From assembly GCF_013782625.1 (NCBI RefSeq), contig NZ_CP056199.1, positions 2,250,588 through 2,314,587 on the forward strand: a stretch of DNA of 64,000 nucleotides, written 5' to 3'. Shown in pieces: positions 46,817 through 57,617 of the stretch. The number at the start of each line of letters is the position of its first letter. Positions within the stretch are counted from its first letter, which is position 1. The translations under genes and the position numbers were made by a program. This stretch comes from Enterobacter sp. RHBSTW-00994 (GTDB lineage Bacteria; Pseudomonadota; Gammaproteobacteria; Enterobacterales; Enterobacteriaceae). Under the pieces are notes generated by a model. That model was given only the letters and a program-made list of their open reading frames with translations, was not told the origin of the DNA and ran no database searches.

Positions 46817-46843
46817 TTATCGGCGTAATGGGACTATTATTTA
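46817..46843 (-). promoter_or_regulatory. Sigma-28 (FliA) promoter of the chemoreceptor gene
   Basis: Read on the minus strand, TAAA, exactly 15 bases, then GCCGATAA: a perfect match to the enterobacterial FliA consensus. It directs transcription into the chemoreceptor gene whose ATG is at 46786. Confidence 0.88.
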
Positions 46844-47038
46844 ATTAAAGTTACTACATTATTAAATAAAATTAACATGACATTAAAATAATTAATATCA
46901 ATGGGTTAGGTGAAAGTGCCATAGTGTGAGTGGGATATTTAATGACTGTAGCTTATCTATTTGACGACTAACCATTTATGCTGTTTTTTAGGCTATCAAT
47001 TAACCCCTGGCTGGGCAATTAATAAACAAAAGGCAGAT

Positions 47039-48055
47039 TTACTCTGCCTTTTTATATCGCCGCTGCAACGTCGCATTCAATTTACGCTGTAATGGCTCCG
47101 GGGTTTCCCCTTCGATCAATTTACCAATCAGATCAAAGCAGTGCCATGCCAGTTGCCGGTTATCCTGGCGAACCGTATCAATAGGTATGGTCAGGGAATC
47201 ATACAGATAGTGATCGTCAAAACTGGCCAGTCGCATCTCGCTTTGCAGCAGATTGTGCTGACCCATATAGCGCAGCACCCCTTCCAGTAATCCGCATGCT
47301 GCTGTGAACAGGGCTTTGGGAGGACGGCCTAACCGCGCGCACAGCTCAGCAAACATCTCATAGCCGGAACTTGGGTGATAATTACCGTGAATAATCCATT
47401 CCGGCCGTAACTCAACGTTTGCATCGTGCAAGCCTTGCTTAAACCCTTCAAGACGATCGCGTGTAGGGGAAAGACGCGGCTGACCACCAAGGAAATAGAC
47501 TTCATCAGGATGTTCACGGGCAATCTCTGCCACCAGTTCAGCCGTTGGCCTGATGGAGTCCGTGATGACCAGAGGAAGGGAGCTGTCGTTCATGTGACGG
47601 TCAAACAGAACAACCGGCAGTTGTTCGCTCAGCTTTTGATAGTCGGTATCATTGAGCATACTGGATGCGACAATCAGACCATCAACCTGCCGCGCCACCA
47701 TATTGTTGACCACCACCGTTTCCTGCCCCGGATTTTCATCACTACAGGAGATCAACAACTGAACACCCGCCTCACGGCACAAGGTCTCCAGTTCATGAGA
47801 AAAGACGGCAAAACCGTAGTTGGTGATTTCGGGAACGACCAGTCCGATGGTATGGCTGCGGTTATCACGCAAAGAACGTGCATGAATGCTCGGTTGATAG
47901 TGGTGCTCTTTCGCAATGGCCAGCACGCGTTCACGGGTGTCTTCCGCTACACGAAGCTCTTTACTGCGTCCGTTCAGGACCAGGCTGGCGGTGGCTTTTG
48001 ATACCCCCGCCAGTTCTGCGATGTCTTTTATTGTGACGCGTTTTGTTTTTCTCAC
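47039..48055 (-). CDS. scrR: Sucrose operon repressor ScrR
   Basis: This 338-residue LacI-family repressor has the [26 protein letters not shown] and hinge, then a fructose-binding-type core ([43 protein letters not shown]). It matches ScrR of the Klebsiella/pUR400 sucrose regulons, where D-fructose or fructose 1-phosphate is the inducer. It starts with GTG at 48055, 28 bases after scrB. Sites resembling its operator lie before scrY and scrK. Confidence 0.93.
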   Translation of the reverse strand: MRKTKRVTIKDIAELAGVSKATASLVLNGRSKELRVAEDTRERVLAIAKEHHYQPSIHARSLRDNRSHTIGLVVPEITNYGFAVFSHELETLCREAGVQLLISCSDENPGQETVVVNNMVARQVDGLIVASSMLNDTDYQKLSEQLPVVLFDRHMNDSSLPLVITDSIRPTAELVAEIAREHPDEVYFLGGQPRLSPTRDRLEGFKQGLHDANVELRPEWIIHGNYHPSSGYEMFAELCARLGRPPKALFTAACGLLEGVLRYMGQHNLLQSEMRLASFDDHYLYDSLTIPIDTVRQDNRQLAWHCFDLIGKLIEGETPEPLQRKLNATLQRRYKKAE

Positions 48056-48083
48056 AACGACTTAGATCCGGCTGCCAAAACCT

Positions 48084-49493
48084 CTATTCTATCATGCAGC
48101 CGCGCAGCGACCAGTACCGTAATGTGATGTCGGACGCACCTTCGAAGTTCACCCGTGCAGGATGGTCAGGAAAATAGCGGCTGCTCATCACACCTTCGCC
48201 GTGGTTGATGAAAATTTCAACACTGGAACGGTCACACAGAACCTGTAAATGCTGGACATCACCTCGCCAGTAGCGTGTCAGCGTTTCTCCGTTTTGCAGA
48301 CTGGCTCGCTCCAGACGCAGCCCGTCACGATCGACCGTTAACCGCAGCGTATGTGCAAAATCCACACTGACCGATGACGACGGCGTTAGCTCAAACTCCA
48401 GGCCTGTCGCATCCAGACCCGGAGCATCACACGCGTTGCCCTGCCAGCGTTGTTCCTCCTGACGCAGTTGCTCCAGTTCACGAATCGGGGTTTGCCATAA
48501 TTTTCCGTCGCGATACCGCAGTTCGCGTGGACAGGTCATCTGGTGGATCCAGCCCTGCGTGCGAGTCGGCTGTAACATCTCTTCCCCGTCAGGAACGCCC
48601 ATCCAGCCAATCAGAATTCGTCGCCCGTCGGCGGCCAGCGTGGTTTGCGGCGCATAGAACTCAAAGCCCGCGTCCAGCTCGTGCAGTGCGCCGTGATCAA
48701 ACGTCGCACGATCATAGTCAAACGCTCCACTCATCCAGGTTGCCGGATAGGTATTGAGATAGCGATGTGCTTCGCGCGTCAGCCCTTGCGGACAGCAGAT
48801 CAGAATGTGTGTGCCGTCGAGTGCAAACAGATCCGGACACTCCCACATATAGCCTGCATCGGAAAGGCCATTCACACCATGACCGGCTATCTCACCGCAG
48901 GCATGCCACGTGTTCAAATCCGGTGATTTAAAAAGCAGGACTTTGCCGCGTTTTTGCAGATCCTGTGCGCCCAGCACCATGAACCACTCGCCATTGTGCT
49001 GCCACACCTTTGGATCACGCACGTGCCCGGTATACCCTTCCGGCAGGGCCATTACGGGGCCACGTTTCTCAACGCTGCCATCCGCTTTTTGTACAGCCAG
49101 GCACTGCCAGGCCGTACGGCTACCGTCGTCAAACTTCACGTTGCCGGTGTAGCACAGAGTCAGTACGCCGTTGTTATCGACGGCGCTGCCGGAATAACAT
49201 CCGCTGCGGTCGTACTCTTCATCCGGCATCAGCGCCATAGGCTCATGTTGCCAGTGTACCAGGTCGACAGAGCTCCAGTGACCCCAGCACTTATAACGGT
49301 GGTCACATCCCAGTGGGTTCCACTGGTAAAACAGATGGTAACGCCCGGCGAACCAGATAAAGCCGTTCGGATCGTTCATCAGCCCTGTGACAGGCGCGGG
49401 ATGCCATTGTGGGTAATGGCTGTCAGCCAGTGCGCGTGGCTGGCCTTTCATTACGGCCTGCAATACAGCAGGCCAGCGTGAAGGTAATGTCAT
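48084..49493 (-). CDS. scrB: Sucrose-6-phosphate hydrolase ScrB
   Basis: This 469-residue cytoplasmic GH32 invertase splits sucrose 6-phosphate into glucose 6-phosphate and fructose. It has the nucleophile Asp41 in GLMNDPNGF, the conserved RDP motif in HVRDPKVW, and the acid/base Glu in MWECPDLFAL. A C-terminal beta-sandwich region carries VEIFINHGEGVMSSRYFP. The start codon overlaps the scrA stop by one base (TAATG), so expression is coupled to the transporter. Confidence 0.94.
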   Translation of the reverse strand: MTLPSRWPAVLQAVMKGQPRALADSHYPQWHPAPVTGLMNDPNGFIWFAGRYHLFYQWNPLGCDHRYKCWGHWSSVDLVHWQHEPMALMPDEEYDRSGCYSGSAVDNNGVLTLCYTGNVKFDDGSRTAWQCLAVQKADGSVEKRGPVMALPEGYTGHVRDPKVWQHNGEWFMVLGAQDLQKRGKVLLFKSPDLNTWHACGEIAGHGVNGLSDAGYMWECPDLFALDGTHILICCPQGLTREAHRYLNTYPATWMSGAFDYDRATFDHGALHELDAGFEFYAPQTTLAADGRRILIGWMGVPDGEEMLQPTRTQGWIHQMTCPRELRYRDGKLWQTPIRELEQLRQEEQRWQGNACDAPGLDATGLEFELTPSSSVSVDFAHTLRLTVDRDGLRLERASLQNGETLTRYWRGDVQHLQVLCDRSSVEIFINHGEGVMSSRYFPDHPARVNFEGASDITLRYWSLRGCMIE

Positions 49494-50863
49494 TATTCAG
49501 CGTCCGTTTTGTACTTCAGCAGAAGCGAGAGGATAAACGCCACCCCGAAGGCAATCACCATGCCGATAATATAATTCAGAAGTGAGCTTGCCTGTACAAT
49601 TGCCATTCCAGGGATTGCCGTCAACCCGACAGCCGTCATGTAAACATGTACGGAAACAACCCATGCCCCGCCTGCTGCACCGCCAATCAGGGCTGCAATG
49701 AAAGGCTTCACAAAACGCAGGTTAATACCGAAAATCGCCGCCTCGGTGATCCCAAGCATTGCAGAAAATGCTGACGGTAAGGTAATGGCCTTTATTTTTG
49801 CGTCTTTGGTTTTGAACCACACGGCCAGACATGCCCCGCCCTGTGCAACGTTCGCCATCGCCCAGATAGGTAGCAGGAAGTTAACGCCAATGGCCGGGTT
49901 ACCTAACAAACCTGCTTCAATCGCGTGGAAGCTGTGGTGAATGCCGGTAATCACAATCACCGAATATAAGCCGCCAAACAGCAGCCCGGCCAGCCAGCCC
50001 GCGTGTTCAATCAGCGTACTCAGAATGAATGAGATCCCGTCCCCTAACGCACGCCCTGCAGGGCCAATAATCAGTAAGGCAATAAAACCGGAAATAATGA
50101 CCGTCAGGAACGGAGTCAAAATCAGGTCCAGTGCATCAGGAATAACGCGACGCAACTGTTTCTCGACAATGCTCATAAACCAGACGGCGAGCAGCACAGG
50201 GAACACCGTTCCCTGATAACCAATCATGGCGATGTCTAACCCAAAGAAGTTCATGGTGTGGAAACCGGAGGCCACACCCCAGGCGTTGGTCAGCGCCGGG
50301 TGAGTCAAAATACCGCCCAGGGTCGCCCCCAGATAAGGGTTACCGCCAAATTCACGGGCGGCGGTAAAACCAATCAGGATCGGCAGAATAATAAACGCGG
50401 CCGAGCTGCACATATCCAGCATGATGTAGAGCGCATTATCGGCATTGACCCAGCCGTAGGTTTTCACCATGCCCAGCAGGCCCATCAGTAAACCGGAGGC
50501 CACAATCGCCGGAATGATCGGAACAAAGATGTTCGACAGCAGACGCGCGATTCGCTGGAACGGATTCAGTTTACGCGCCGCCATATCGGCCGCTTCCGAC
50601 TTACTGGATTCACTGATCCCTGCCGCCTGAATAAACGCGGCGTAGACTTTATTGACCACACCCGTACCGAAAATCACCTGCATCTGACCGGCGTTACGAA
50701 AACACCCTTTTACCCCTTCCACCTTGCCGATGGCCTGCTGATCGGCAAGCGCATCATCGACCAGTACCAGACGAAGACGCGTAGCACAGTGCGCAGCACT
50801 GGCGATGTTCTCTTTGCCACCGAGCAGCGGAATAAGCTCACGGGCGATATTATCAAAATCCAT
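49493..50863 (-). CDS. scrA: Sucrose-specific PTS enzyme IIBC ScrA
   Basis: This 456-residue permease phosphorylates sucrose during uptake. The N-terminal IIB domain carries the phosphorylation cysteine in AAHCATRLRLVL; the C domain is polytopic with the conserved GITGIHHSFHAIEAGLL-type loop (here VITGIHHSFHAIE) and GITEAAIFGINLRF. It lacks a IIA domain, so the glucose IIA (Crr) probably supplies phosphate, as in other enterics. ATG 50863 has AGAGG 6 bases upstream; a GTG two codons earlier is less likely. It lies between scrY and scrB. Confidence 0.94.
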   Translation of the reverse strand: MDFDNIARELIPLLGGKENIASAAHCATRLRLVLVDDALADQQAIGKVEGVKGCFRNAGQMQVIFGTGVVNKVYAAFIQAAGISESSKSEAADMAARKLNPFQRIARLLSNIFVPIIPAIVASGLLMGLLGMVKTYGWVNADNALYIMLDMCSSAAFIILPILIGFTAAREFGGNPYLGATLGGILTHPALTNAWGVASGFHTMNFFGLDIAMIGYQGTVFPVLLAVWFMSIVEKQLRRVIPDALDLILTPFLTVIISGFIALLIIGPAGRALGDGISFILSTLIEHAGWLAGLLFGGLYSVIVITGIHHSFHAIEAGLLGNPAIGVNFLLPIWAMANVAQGGACLAVWFKTKDAKIKAITLPSAFSAMLGITEAAIFGINLRFVKPFIAALIGGAAGGAWVVSVHVYMTAVGLTAIPGMAIVQASSLLNYIIGMVIAFGVAFILSLLLKYKTDAE

Positions 50864-50930
50864 AGACACCTCTGCCTGACCTCATTTTTATGATGTAAGT
50901 AACGCCCCCGCAGTGCGGGAGCGTGAAGGG

Positions 50931-52460
<1,530 letters not shown>

Positions 52461-52492
52461 CTAAAAAGAAGTCATTGATAGTTGCTAAATTG

Positions 52493-52506
52493 CTAAACCG
52501 GTTTAG
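52493..52506. promoter_or_regulatory. ScrR operator proximal to scrY
   Basis: CTAAACCGGTTTAG, a perfect 14-base palindrome with the CpG centre of LacI-family operators, 45 bases before the scrY ATG. Confidence 0.82.
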
Positions 52507-52552
52507 GTTGATGATACTAAACCCGCGAATTTTAGATGAGCAATGTTTTTTG

Positions 52553-52566
52553 CTAAACCGATTTAG
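52553..52566. promoter_or_regulatory. Second ScrR operator upstream of scrY
   Basis: CTAAACCGATTTAG, differing by one base from the proximal site, and centred 60 bases away from it. Paired sites fit cooperative or looped repression of scrYAB. Confidence 0.8.
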
Positions 52567-52623
52567 TAATTGTGACCAGGGCGACAATTCAGGCCGCCAG
52601 AGCGCGGCCTGTGAAGGGAAAAC

Positions 52624-53529
52624 TTACAGTTCGTGATGGTAAGGTAAGGCGGTCATCGCACCTTTTGCCGTGGTAGCCAGCGCTCCACAGCGTTGTGCTA
52701 AACCGATGAGGGAAGCGAGGTCCTGGGCCGCAGACAATCCGTTGCTGGCGAGTCCGTAGAGCAGTCCGGCAACAAATGCATCCCCCGCACCGGTTGTATC
52801 AACGCTCTCTACAGGTGTTGCCGGATAAAGCACGACATTTCCGTCATGCCAGGCAATCACCCCGTCTTTACCCTGTGTGACCAGGACCAGTCTGGCGGGA
52901 CAATGCCGCATCAGCTCCACCAGCCCTTCTTCTACGGCCTGATAACCGCTGACAAAGTGAAGTTCCTCGACGGAAAGTTTCACCACGTCCGCTTTGCTCA
53001 TCGCCTGTTCCAGGCACTGGCGCAGCGTATCGTTATCATTCCAGAGGTCGGGGCGAATGTTGGGGTCAAAACTGACATAGCCGCCCGCGCGTTTTACCGC
53101 ATCCATCGCCTGAAACGTCGCGCTACGGCTGGGTTCTGCACTTAGGGCGATGGAGCAGACATGAAGCCATTCTCCCGCGTGAAACGCGGGAATATCGGCA
53201 GACGCCAGGAACAAATCGGCACTCGGGCGCACCATGAAGGTAAACGAACGCTCGCCCTGCTCGTCGAGGTCGACCACTACCGTTGACGTGCGATGAAGAG
53301 GATCGGGCCGCATCCACTTCACATCTACCTTTTCAGCCGCTAATGTCTTTTGCATAAATCGGCCAAAGGGATCGTCGCCAACCCTGCCGATGAACGCACT
53401 CTCCCCGCCAAGCCTTGCGATACCTACCGCGACATTTGCCGGTGCCCCTCCTGGGCATTGCAGTAATTTACCCTCTCCATCCGGTAACAAATCCACGACG
53501 GCATCGCCAAGTACCCAGACCTTTTTCAT
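52624..53529 (-). CDS. scrK: Fructokinase ScrK
   Basis: This 301-residue PfkB-family sugar kinase phosphorylates the fructose released by ScrB. The first PfkB signature region is GGAPANVAVGIARLGG and the second DTTGAGDAFVAGLLYGL, with the catalytic Asp in GAGD. It starts at ATG 53529, with AGAGG 7 bases upstream (a GTG two codons earlier is in frame). It is the first gene of scrKYABR and has its own operator upstream. Confidence 0.93.
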   Translation of the reverse strand: MKKVWVLGDAVVDLLPDGEGKLLQCPGGAPANVAVGIARLGGESAFIGRVGDDPFGRFMQKTLAAEKVDVKWMRPDPLHRTSTVVVDLDEQGERSFTFMVRPSADLFLASADIPAFHAGEWLHVCSIALSAEPSRSATFQAMDAVKRAGGYVSFDPNIRPDLWNDNDTLRQCLEQAMSKADVVKLSVEELHFVSGYQAVEEGLVELMRHCPARLVLVTQGKDGVIAWHDGNVVLYPATPVESVDTTGAGDAFVAGLLYGLASNGLSAAQDLASLIGLAQRCGALATTAKGAMTALPYHHEL

Positions 53530-53553
53530 GTACACCTCTTAGCTAAACTATAA

Positions 53554-53567
53554 TTAAACCGTTTTAG
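53554..53567. promoter_or_regulatory. ScrR operator upstream of scrK
   Basis: TTAAACCGTTTTAG, matching the scrY operators at 11 to 12 of 14 positions, 25 bases before the scrK ATG. Confidence 0.75.
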
Positions 53568-53641
53568 CTATTTAAGCACAGGCCAGACGAACGGGAAATA
53601 TACGGGGTATAAATAGCGCGTTGAAACGAAGGGTGTCCCTG

Positions 53642-54856
53642 TTAACGCGTTACCTGTGGCCAGTGAATATCGCCAACGCCATTAAGCTGAGGACGGGAAA
53701 ACAAAAAACCCTGAAAACGTCTAATACCGGCAGATTCCAGCCAGCACCACTCCTCTATCTTCTCAATACCTTCCGCCACCAGCGAGATTTCCATATCGGT
53801 ACAACAACTCACGATAGATCGCACAATGGCCTGTTTGGGGCCACTCAAATGAATGTTACTGACGATCTCGCGGTCGATCTTGATCTTATCCGGCTGGAAT
53901 TTGGTCAGGAGGGAAAGCCCGGCATAACCCGAACCAAAATCATCAATCGCAAGGCCTATTCCCTCTGCCCGCAGGTGTTTGATCGCACTGTTAAACTGAT
54001 TAAACCCGGAAATCATCTCGTTTTCCGTCACCTCAATCACCACCTGCTCTGGCTGAAGACCGTGAAGCTTAATTTGATCAACCAGAAACTCCACCGCCCC
54101 CGGTACGTTAACCAAAGACATCGGCAGAAGATTCACCGCGATTTTGTGACCCCCAATACCGATTTTTTCGGCCAGCGCAAACGCATAGGCTTTGGTTTGC
54201 AAATCTATTTCGTACACTTTGTCCTGATCGATCGCCTGGAAAAATCGTTCCGGGCTACCGCCATCGTTGCCACGGATGAGTGCCTCAAGCGAGGTGATCT
54301 TCCCCTCTCCGGGTTCAACAATCGGTTGCAGCGCAAACTGGCAAGACTGATGCGCAATCACACCGTTAATGCACTCACCAAAGGGGGCGTTTTCCCGCGA
54401 GAGCGTCCATTTATCCGCATTGTACGTCGTGTCTGGTGGCGACGGATTTTTTTGGGTAATAAACGTCTGGATGAATTTAAACACCCGGTCATCAGAAGCC
54501 AGGTAACTTTCGAGTTTGCTGTAGCGCAAAACAGATTCAAGCACCGATTTCGGTGACTTAACCTGGAGATCAAACAGCAGCATACCGACGTTTTCAAAAC
54601 GTCTGCGCGGGCCGTAGTCGCGCATCAGTTCAACCACGTCGCTGTGCCGTTTATCCTCACGGATTTTATGGAAAAGCTGAATGACGCTTTCTTCCGAGCC
54701 TTCCAGCACTTGCAAAATGTCATAGCCGTTAAAAAGCAAAATCCCGGTAATGTTCAGTTTTGCGTTCCGATGCCGGGCTTTCTCAACCAGAGAAGCCAGG
54801 TGGATAGATTTACAGGATGAATTCAACTGGCTTCGATAAATGAGTGTAGTCAGCAC
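53642..54856 (-). CDS. Blue-light-regulated c-di-GMP phosphodiesterase (BLUF-EAL, BlrP1-like)
   Basis: This 404-residue protein has an N-terminal BLUF photoreceptor domain (LTTLIYRSQ with flavin Tyr7, Asn31, Gln49 in LQVLEG) and a C-terminal EAL domain. The catalytic set appears complete: EAL (191-193), Asn242 in VNLLP, Glu275 in IEVTE, DDFG (305-308), Lys in DKIKID, EGIE and FQGFLFS. It is close to Klebsiella BlrP1, whose activity rises in blue light, and unlike the degenerate EAL of E. coli BluF. The start is probably GTG at 54856 (VLTTLIYRS), where the BLUF fold begins; the frame is open to 54916. Confidence 0.88.
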   Translation of the reverse strand: MLTTLIYRSQLNSSCKSIHLASLVEKARHRNAKLNITGILLFNGYDILQVLEGSEESVIQLFHKIREDKRHSDVVELMRDYGPRRRFENVGMLLFDLQVKSPKSVLESVLRYSKLESYLASDDRVFKFIQTFITQKNPSPPDTTYNADKWTLSRENAPFGECINGVIAHQSCQFALQPIVEPGEGKITSLEALIRGNDGGSPERFFQAIDQDKVYEIDLQTKAYAFALAEKIGIGGHKIAVNLLPMSLVNVPGAVEFLVDQIKLHGLQPEQVVIEVTENEMISGFNQFNSAIKHLRAEGIGLAIDDFGSGYAGLSLLTKFQPDKIKIDREIVSNIHLSGPKQAIVRSIVSCCTDMEISLVAEGIEKIEEWCWLESAGIRRFQGFLFSRPQLNGVGDIHWPQVTR

Positions 54857-54988
54857 AAGAACTGTTCCTGAATTGGAGGGTGCACCTATAACGTATTGTT
54901 TAGCATAATTTACCATTGTCGACTAATGATATTATCGCTATAGAATATTTAAAGATTTTCCTCATTAAACATAAGTCAAATGAATGCG

Positions 54989-56485
54989 TTACGGTGCTTT
55001 TCTGTTCAGGGATATCGTCCCATTATGCTGATGGATCATCGAAAGCATATCGTCATAAAACGGATTTGATGTCACTCGCATCAGCGCATCTTTGCTAACA
55101 ATTAATACTGAGGTTTCACCCCTGAGCGAAACCGTTCCAAGACTAACCCCGTAGCGGTTTTTCACCGCAGGGTGACTGCCGTACAAATCATCCTCAGGGG
55201 GGAATGGAACGGCGACATGCGAAAGCGAGTAGATCTCCTGTGGATACCGCGTGTCCAGAGAAGAAACCGTCTCCTGTTTGCTACCAGCCAGCGTGGTTTT
55301 CGCCACGGTGTTAAAGGTATTCGCTGAGGCATTGGTGATTATAGTGACAGTGTAACGACGCACTGCCGTTGGCAGCAATTCGGACACCGCAGTCCATGAT
55401 GAGGGTTTGAACAGTGGACGAAAGCTGGCGGCCTGGTTGATATCAAACATTACCAGCTCACTGCCATTTTCAGGCAACTGATTAAAAAGTGACTCCACCA
55501 CTGCGCGAGTACTTACCGTTGAATCCATCACCGATTGAAAAGCCAACACCGGAGGCAATCCTGTCAGCGTGTTATTACGTGCATCACGACTGAGCTGTTG
55601 CTGCAAAACTTGTGTCAGTAGCCAGGACTGCCGCGCGGCGTTAACCGGGAAGGAGTTGTATTTGTAAGGGTTATATTCAGGCGTGATGTTCAGCCAGGCT
55701 GCTTTGGCAAAGGCCGGTAACATGGCAGGTAAACCTGCCAGGCCAGCAAAACGGGCAAACGTCGTCACGCCGATCATCGGGGACAACAGCACCAGTTGCT
55801 GAGGCTTACGCAGCGCAGGGGTTTCCAGTGTATCGAGCGTATATTTCATTGCCAGCGCGCCGCCATTGGAATAACCCACCAGATGCAGTGGCACATCATT
55901 CCCGGCGAGTCGCGTCGCTTCCCGCACCGCAAGACGGGTCACCGCCAGCCACATTTCCCAGTCCACACGCGTCAGCGCGCCGGGCGCAGTCCCGTGACCC
56001 GGCAGGCGTGGCACGACGGTCACAAACCCACGGCGCTGATAATCAACGGCCAGATGTTTCATGCTGTAGGGGGAGTCCGTCAGGCCATGAAGCAGTACCA
56101 CAGCCCCACGCGGTGTCCCTTCTGGCATCAGCACAAACGAACGATTGGTATCAGGCGTAAACCGCCCAGGCCAGACCAGGCTACCCCGGTAATAGCGGTT
56201 CAGAGGGGTACGATCATCTCCCGCTGTTTTGTTCGTTACCCTGGTCTGCAAATCGGCAAAAATTTTGCTTTCACGGGCGAGGTACTGCGCAAAGCTGGCT
56301 TTATCGATCTCCCGAACGGACATTTCATCCGCCGTCCAGGTGTGCCATAGATGCAGTTCAGGTCCCTGCTGCGAAAGATAAATTCGGACTGCGAGCAACA
56401 CAACCAGCACAATACCCAGCACCAGCACGATTTTTTTTGTGAGGAGCACCAGCCGCACACTGACACGCCAGGGCAAGTTCGCCAT
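54989..56485 (-). CDS. Membrane-anchored alpha/beta hydrolase
   Basis: This 498-residue protein has one N-terminal membrane helix (about 17-37) and a long extra-cytoplasmic hydrolase domain. The oxyanion region is VVLLHGLTDSPYSMKHLA, the nucleophile elbow GYSNGG, and candidate acid/base residues lie in QSVMDSTVS and SLSHVAVPFPPEDDLYGSHP. It resembles serine lysophospholipase/esterase-like proteins annotated in many enterics, without known substrate. AAGGAAGGGAAA lies before the ATG. It is separated from rpiR by a divergent regulatory region. Confidence 0.8.
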   Translation of the reverse strand: MANLPWRVSVRLVLLTKKIVLVLGIVLVVLLAVRIYLSQQGPELHLWHTWTADEMSVREIDKASFAQYLARESKIFADLQTRVTNKTAGDDRTPLNRYYRGSLVWPGRFTPDTNRSFVLMPEGTPRGAVVLLHGLTDSPYSMKHLAVDYQRRGFVTVVPRLPGHGTAPGALTRVDWEMWLAVTRLAVREATRLAGNDVPLHLVGYSNGGALAMKYTLDTLETPALRKPQQLVLLSPMIGVTTFARFAGLAGLPAMLPAFAKAAWLNITPEYNPYKYNSFPVNAARQSWLLTQVLQQQLSRDARNNTLTGLPPVLAFQSVMDSTVSTRAVVESLFNQLPENGSELVMFDINQAASFRPLFKPSSWTAVSELLPTAVRRYTVTIITNASANTFNTVAKTTLAGSKQETVSSLDTRYPQEIYSLSHVAVPFPPEDDLYGSHPAVKNRYGVSLGTVSLRGETSVLIVSKDALMRVTSNPFYDDMLSMIHQHNGTISLNRKAP

Positions 56486-56679
56486 GCCGATTTCCCTTCC
56501 TTTTCCATCATGTCTTTATCTTAACAAAAATGTGAAGGCACTGACGTATTCACCAAATACATCGTTACAGAGACCAACGTTGCACCAAAAGTGAACTACG
56601 CTGCACAAATGTTGATCATTGGTTAAGTAAATATTGCATTAACTTTGCAGCACAGGCGATTTACAGGCCCATGTGGACA

Positions 56680-56695
56680 TGGCATGCGTCGTGCA
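56680..56695 (+). promoter_or_regulatory. Sigma-54 promoter of the rpiR-ddp-lyase unit
   Basis: TGGCATGCGTCGTGCA has the invariant GG (56681-56682) and GC (56693-56694) separated by exactly 10 bases, and fits TGGCAYG-N4-TTGCA with one mismatch (GTGC for TTGC). Start of the rpiR gene lies 56 bases downstream. A possible NtrC half-site TGCACC lies about 100 bases upstream (56581-56586). E. coli ddp is known to be nitrogen regulated. Confidence 0.72.
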
Positions 56696-56751
56696 TTGTT
56701 AATCAGATAACAAATATCGGGCATTTGACAGACTGTTAACAGCGAGGCGGT

Positions 56752-57606
56752 ATGACGACAAAACCAGAACTGCTGACCCGGATCGAGGCCACCTTTAGCC
56801 AGCTCACGCCCAGTGAAAAACGGGTTGCAAGCTGGATGCTGGCGCATGCTGCGCAAATTCCGTTTGAAACGGCGGAAAGCGTTGCTCTGGCCACAGGAAC
56901 CAGCGGGATCACCGTAGGCCGATTCCTGCGTAAGCTCGGGTTTCGCAATCTGGACGATGCCAAAAACAGTCTGCGCGATCCTTATCAGCCCTGGGGAATG
57001 AACGAGCGCCTCGACTCCTGGCAGCAGCAACGCCCGCTGTCAGACAGGGTTCAGCACTCCCTCTCGCTGGAAGTCGATGCCATATCGCATGTGTACCAGT
57101 TGGCGCAAAGCGACGCGTTTAAGCTCGTGGTGCACCAGCTCACGCATGCTGACGCCGTGTTTGTGCTGGGCATTCAGTCCACGCGCGGGATCGCCAACGC
57201 CTTCTTCAGCCATCTGGAATATCTGCGTCCACGCGTCAGCTATTCCGAAGGGTTATCCGGGAGCTGGGTCGAGTCGCTGAACTCTGGTTTTTCACATCCC
57301 TATGTTGTGCTGACGGATACGCGTGCTTACTCCGCTATCGCGCGTCAGTACTGTCGGGTTGCCACCGACAAAGGGATCGCAATGGCGCTCATCACCGATA
57401 TCTGGTGTCCGTGGGCGCGGGACTACCCCATTGATTTATTGCAGGTGAAAACGGATACCGGACATTTCTGGGATTCATTAGCCCCTGTGAGTTGTCTGTT
57501 TAACCTGCTGTTGTCGGGCGTGGTGGAGGCGCTGGGTAATGCACTTCCTGACCGCCTGGCGGCAAACCGGCAATTACAACAAGAGTTTGGTCAATTCGAA
57601 CGCTAA
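56752..57606 (+). CDS. RpiR/MurR family transcriptional regulator of the ddp unit
   Basis: This 284-residue regulator has an N-terminal RpiR-type HTH (LTPSEKRVASWMLAHAAQIPFETAES, then ITVGRFLRKLGFRNLDDAKNSLR) and a C-terminal SIS domain (about 120-250, ADAVFVLGIQSTRGIANAF) that normally binds sugar phosphates. It opens the ddp operon: ddpX follows after 11 bases. The E. coli ddp operon lacks such a gene to my knowledge. Given MurR's ligand (MurNAc-6-P), a peptidoglycan- or sugar-derived effector is a reasonable but untested guess. GAGG precedes the ATG. Confidence 0.87.
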   Translation: MTTKPELLTRIEATFSQLTPSEKRVASWMLAHAAQIPFETAESVALATGTSGITVGRFLRKLGFRNLDDAKNSLRDPYQPWGMNERLDSWQQQRPLSDRVQHSLSLEVDAISHVYQLAQSDAFKLVVHQLTHADAVFVLGIQSTRGIANAFFSHLEYLRPRVSYSEGLSGSWVESLNSGFSHPYVVLTDTRAYSAIARQYCRVATDKGIAMALITDIWCPWARDYPIDLLQVKTDTGHFWDSLAPVSCLFNLLLSGVVEALGNALPDRLAANRQLQQEFGQFER

Positions 57607-57617
57607 GGAGCGGAGCT

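Noticed and set aside
53621..54556. 311-codon open frame antisense to the BLUF-EAL gene
   Set aside because: Opposite a gene with intact BLUF and EAL motifs; no recognisable protein features.
56581..56608. Two full NtrC sites before rpiR-ddp
   Set aside because: Only half-site matches (TGCACC, TGCACA) are visible; the dyad partners are poor, so they are not listed as features.
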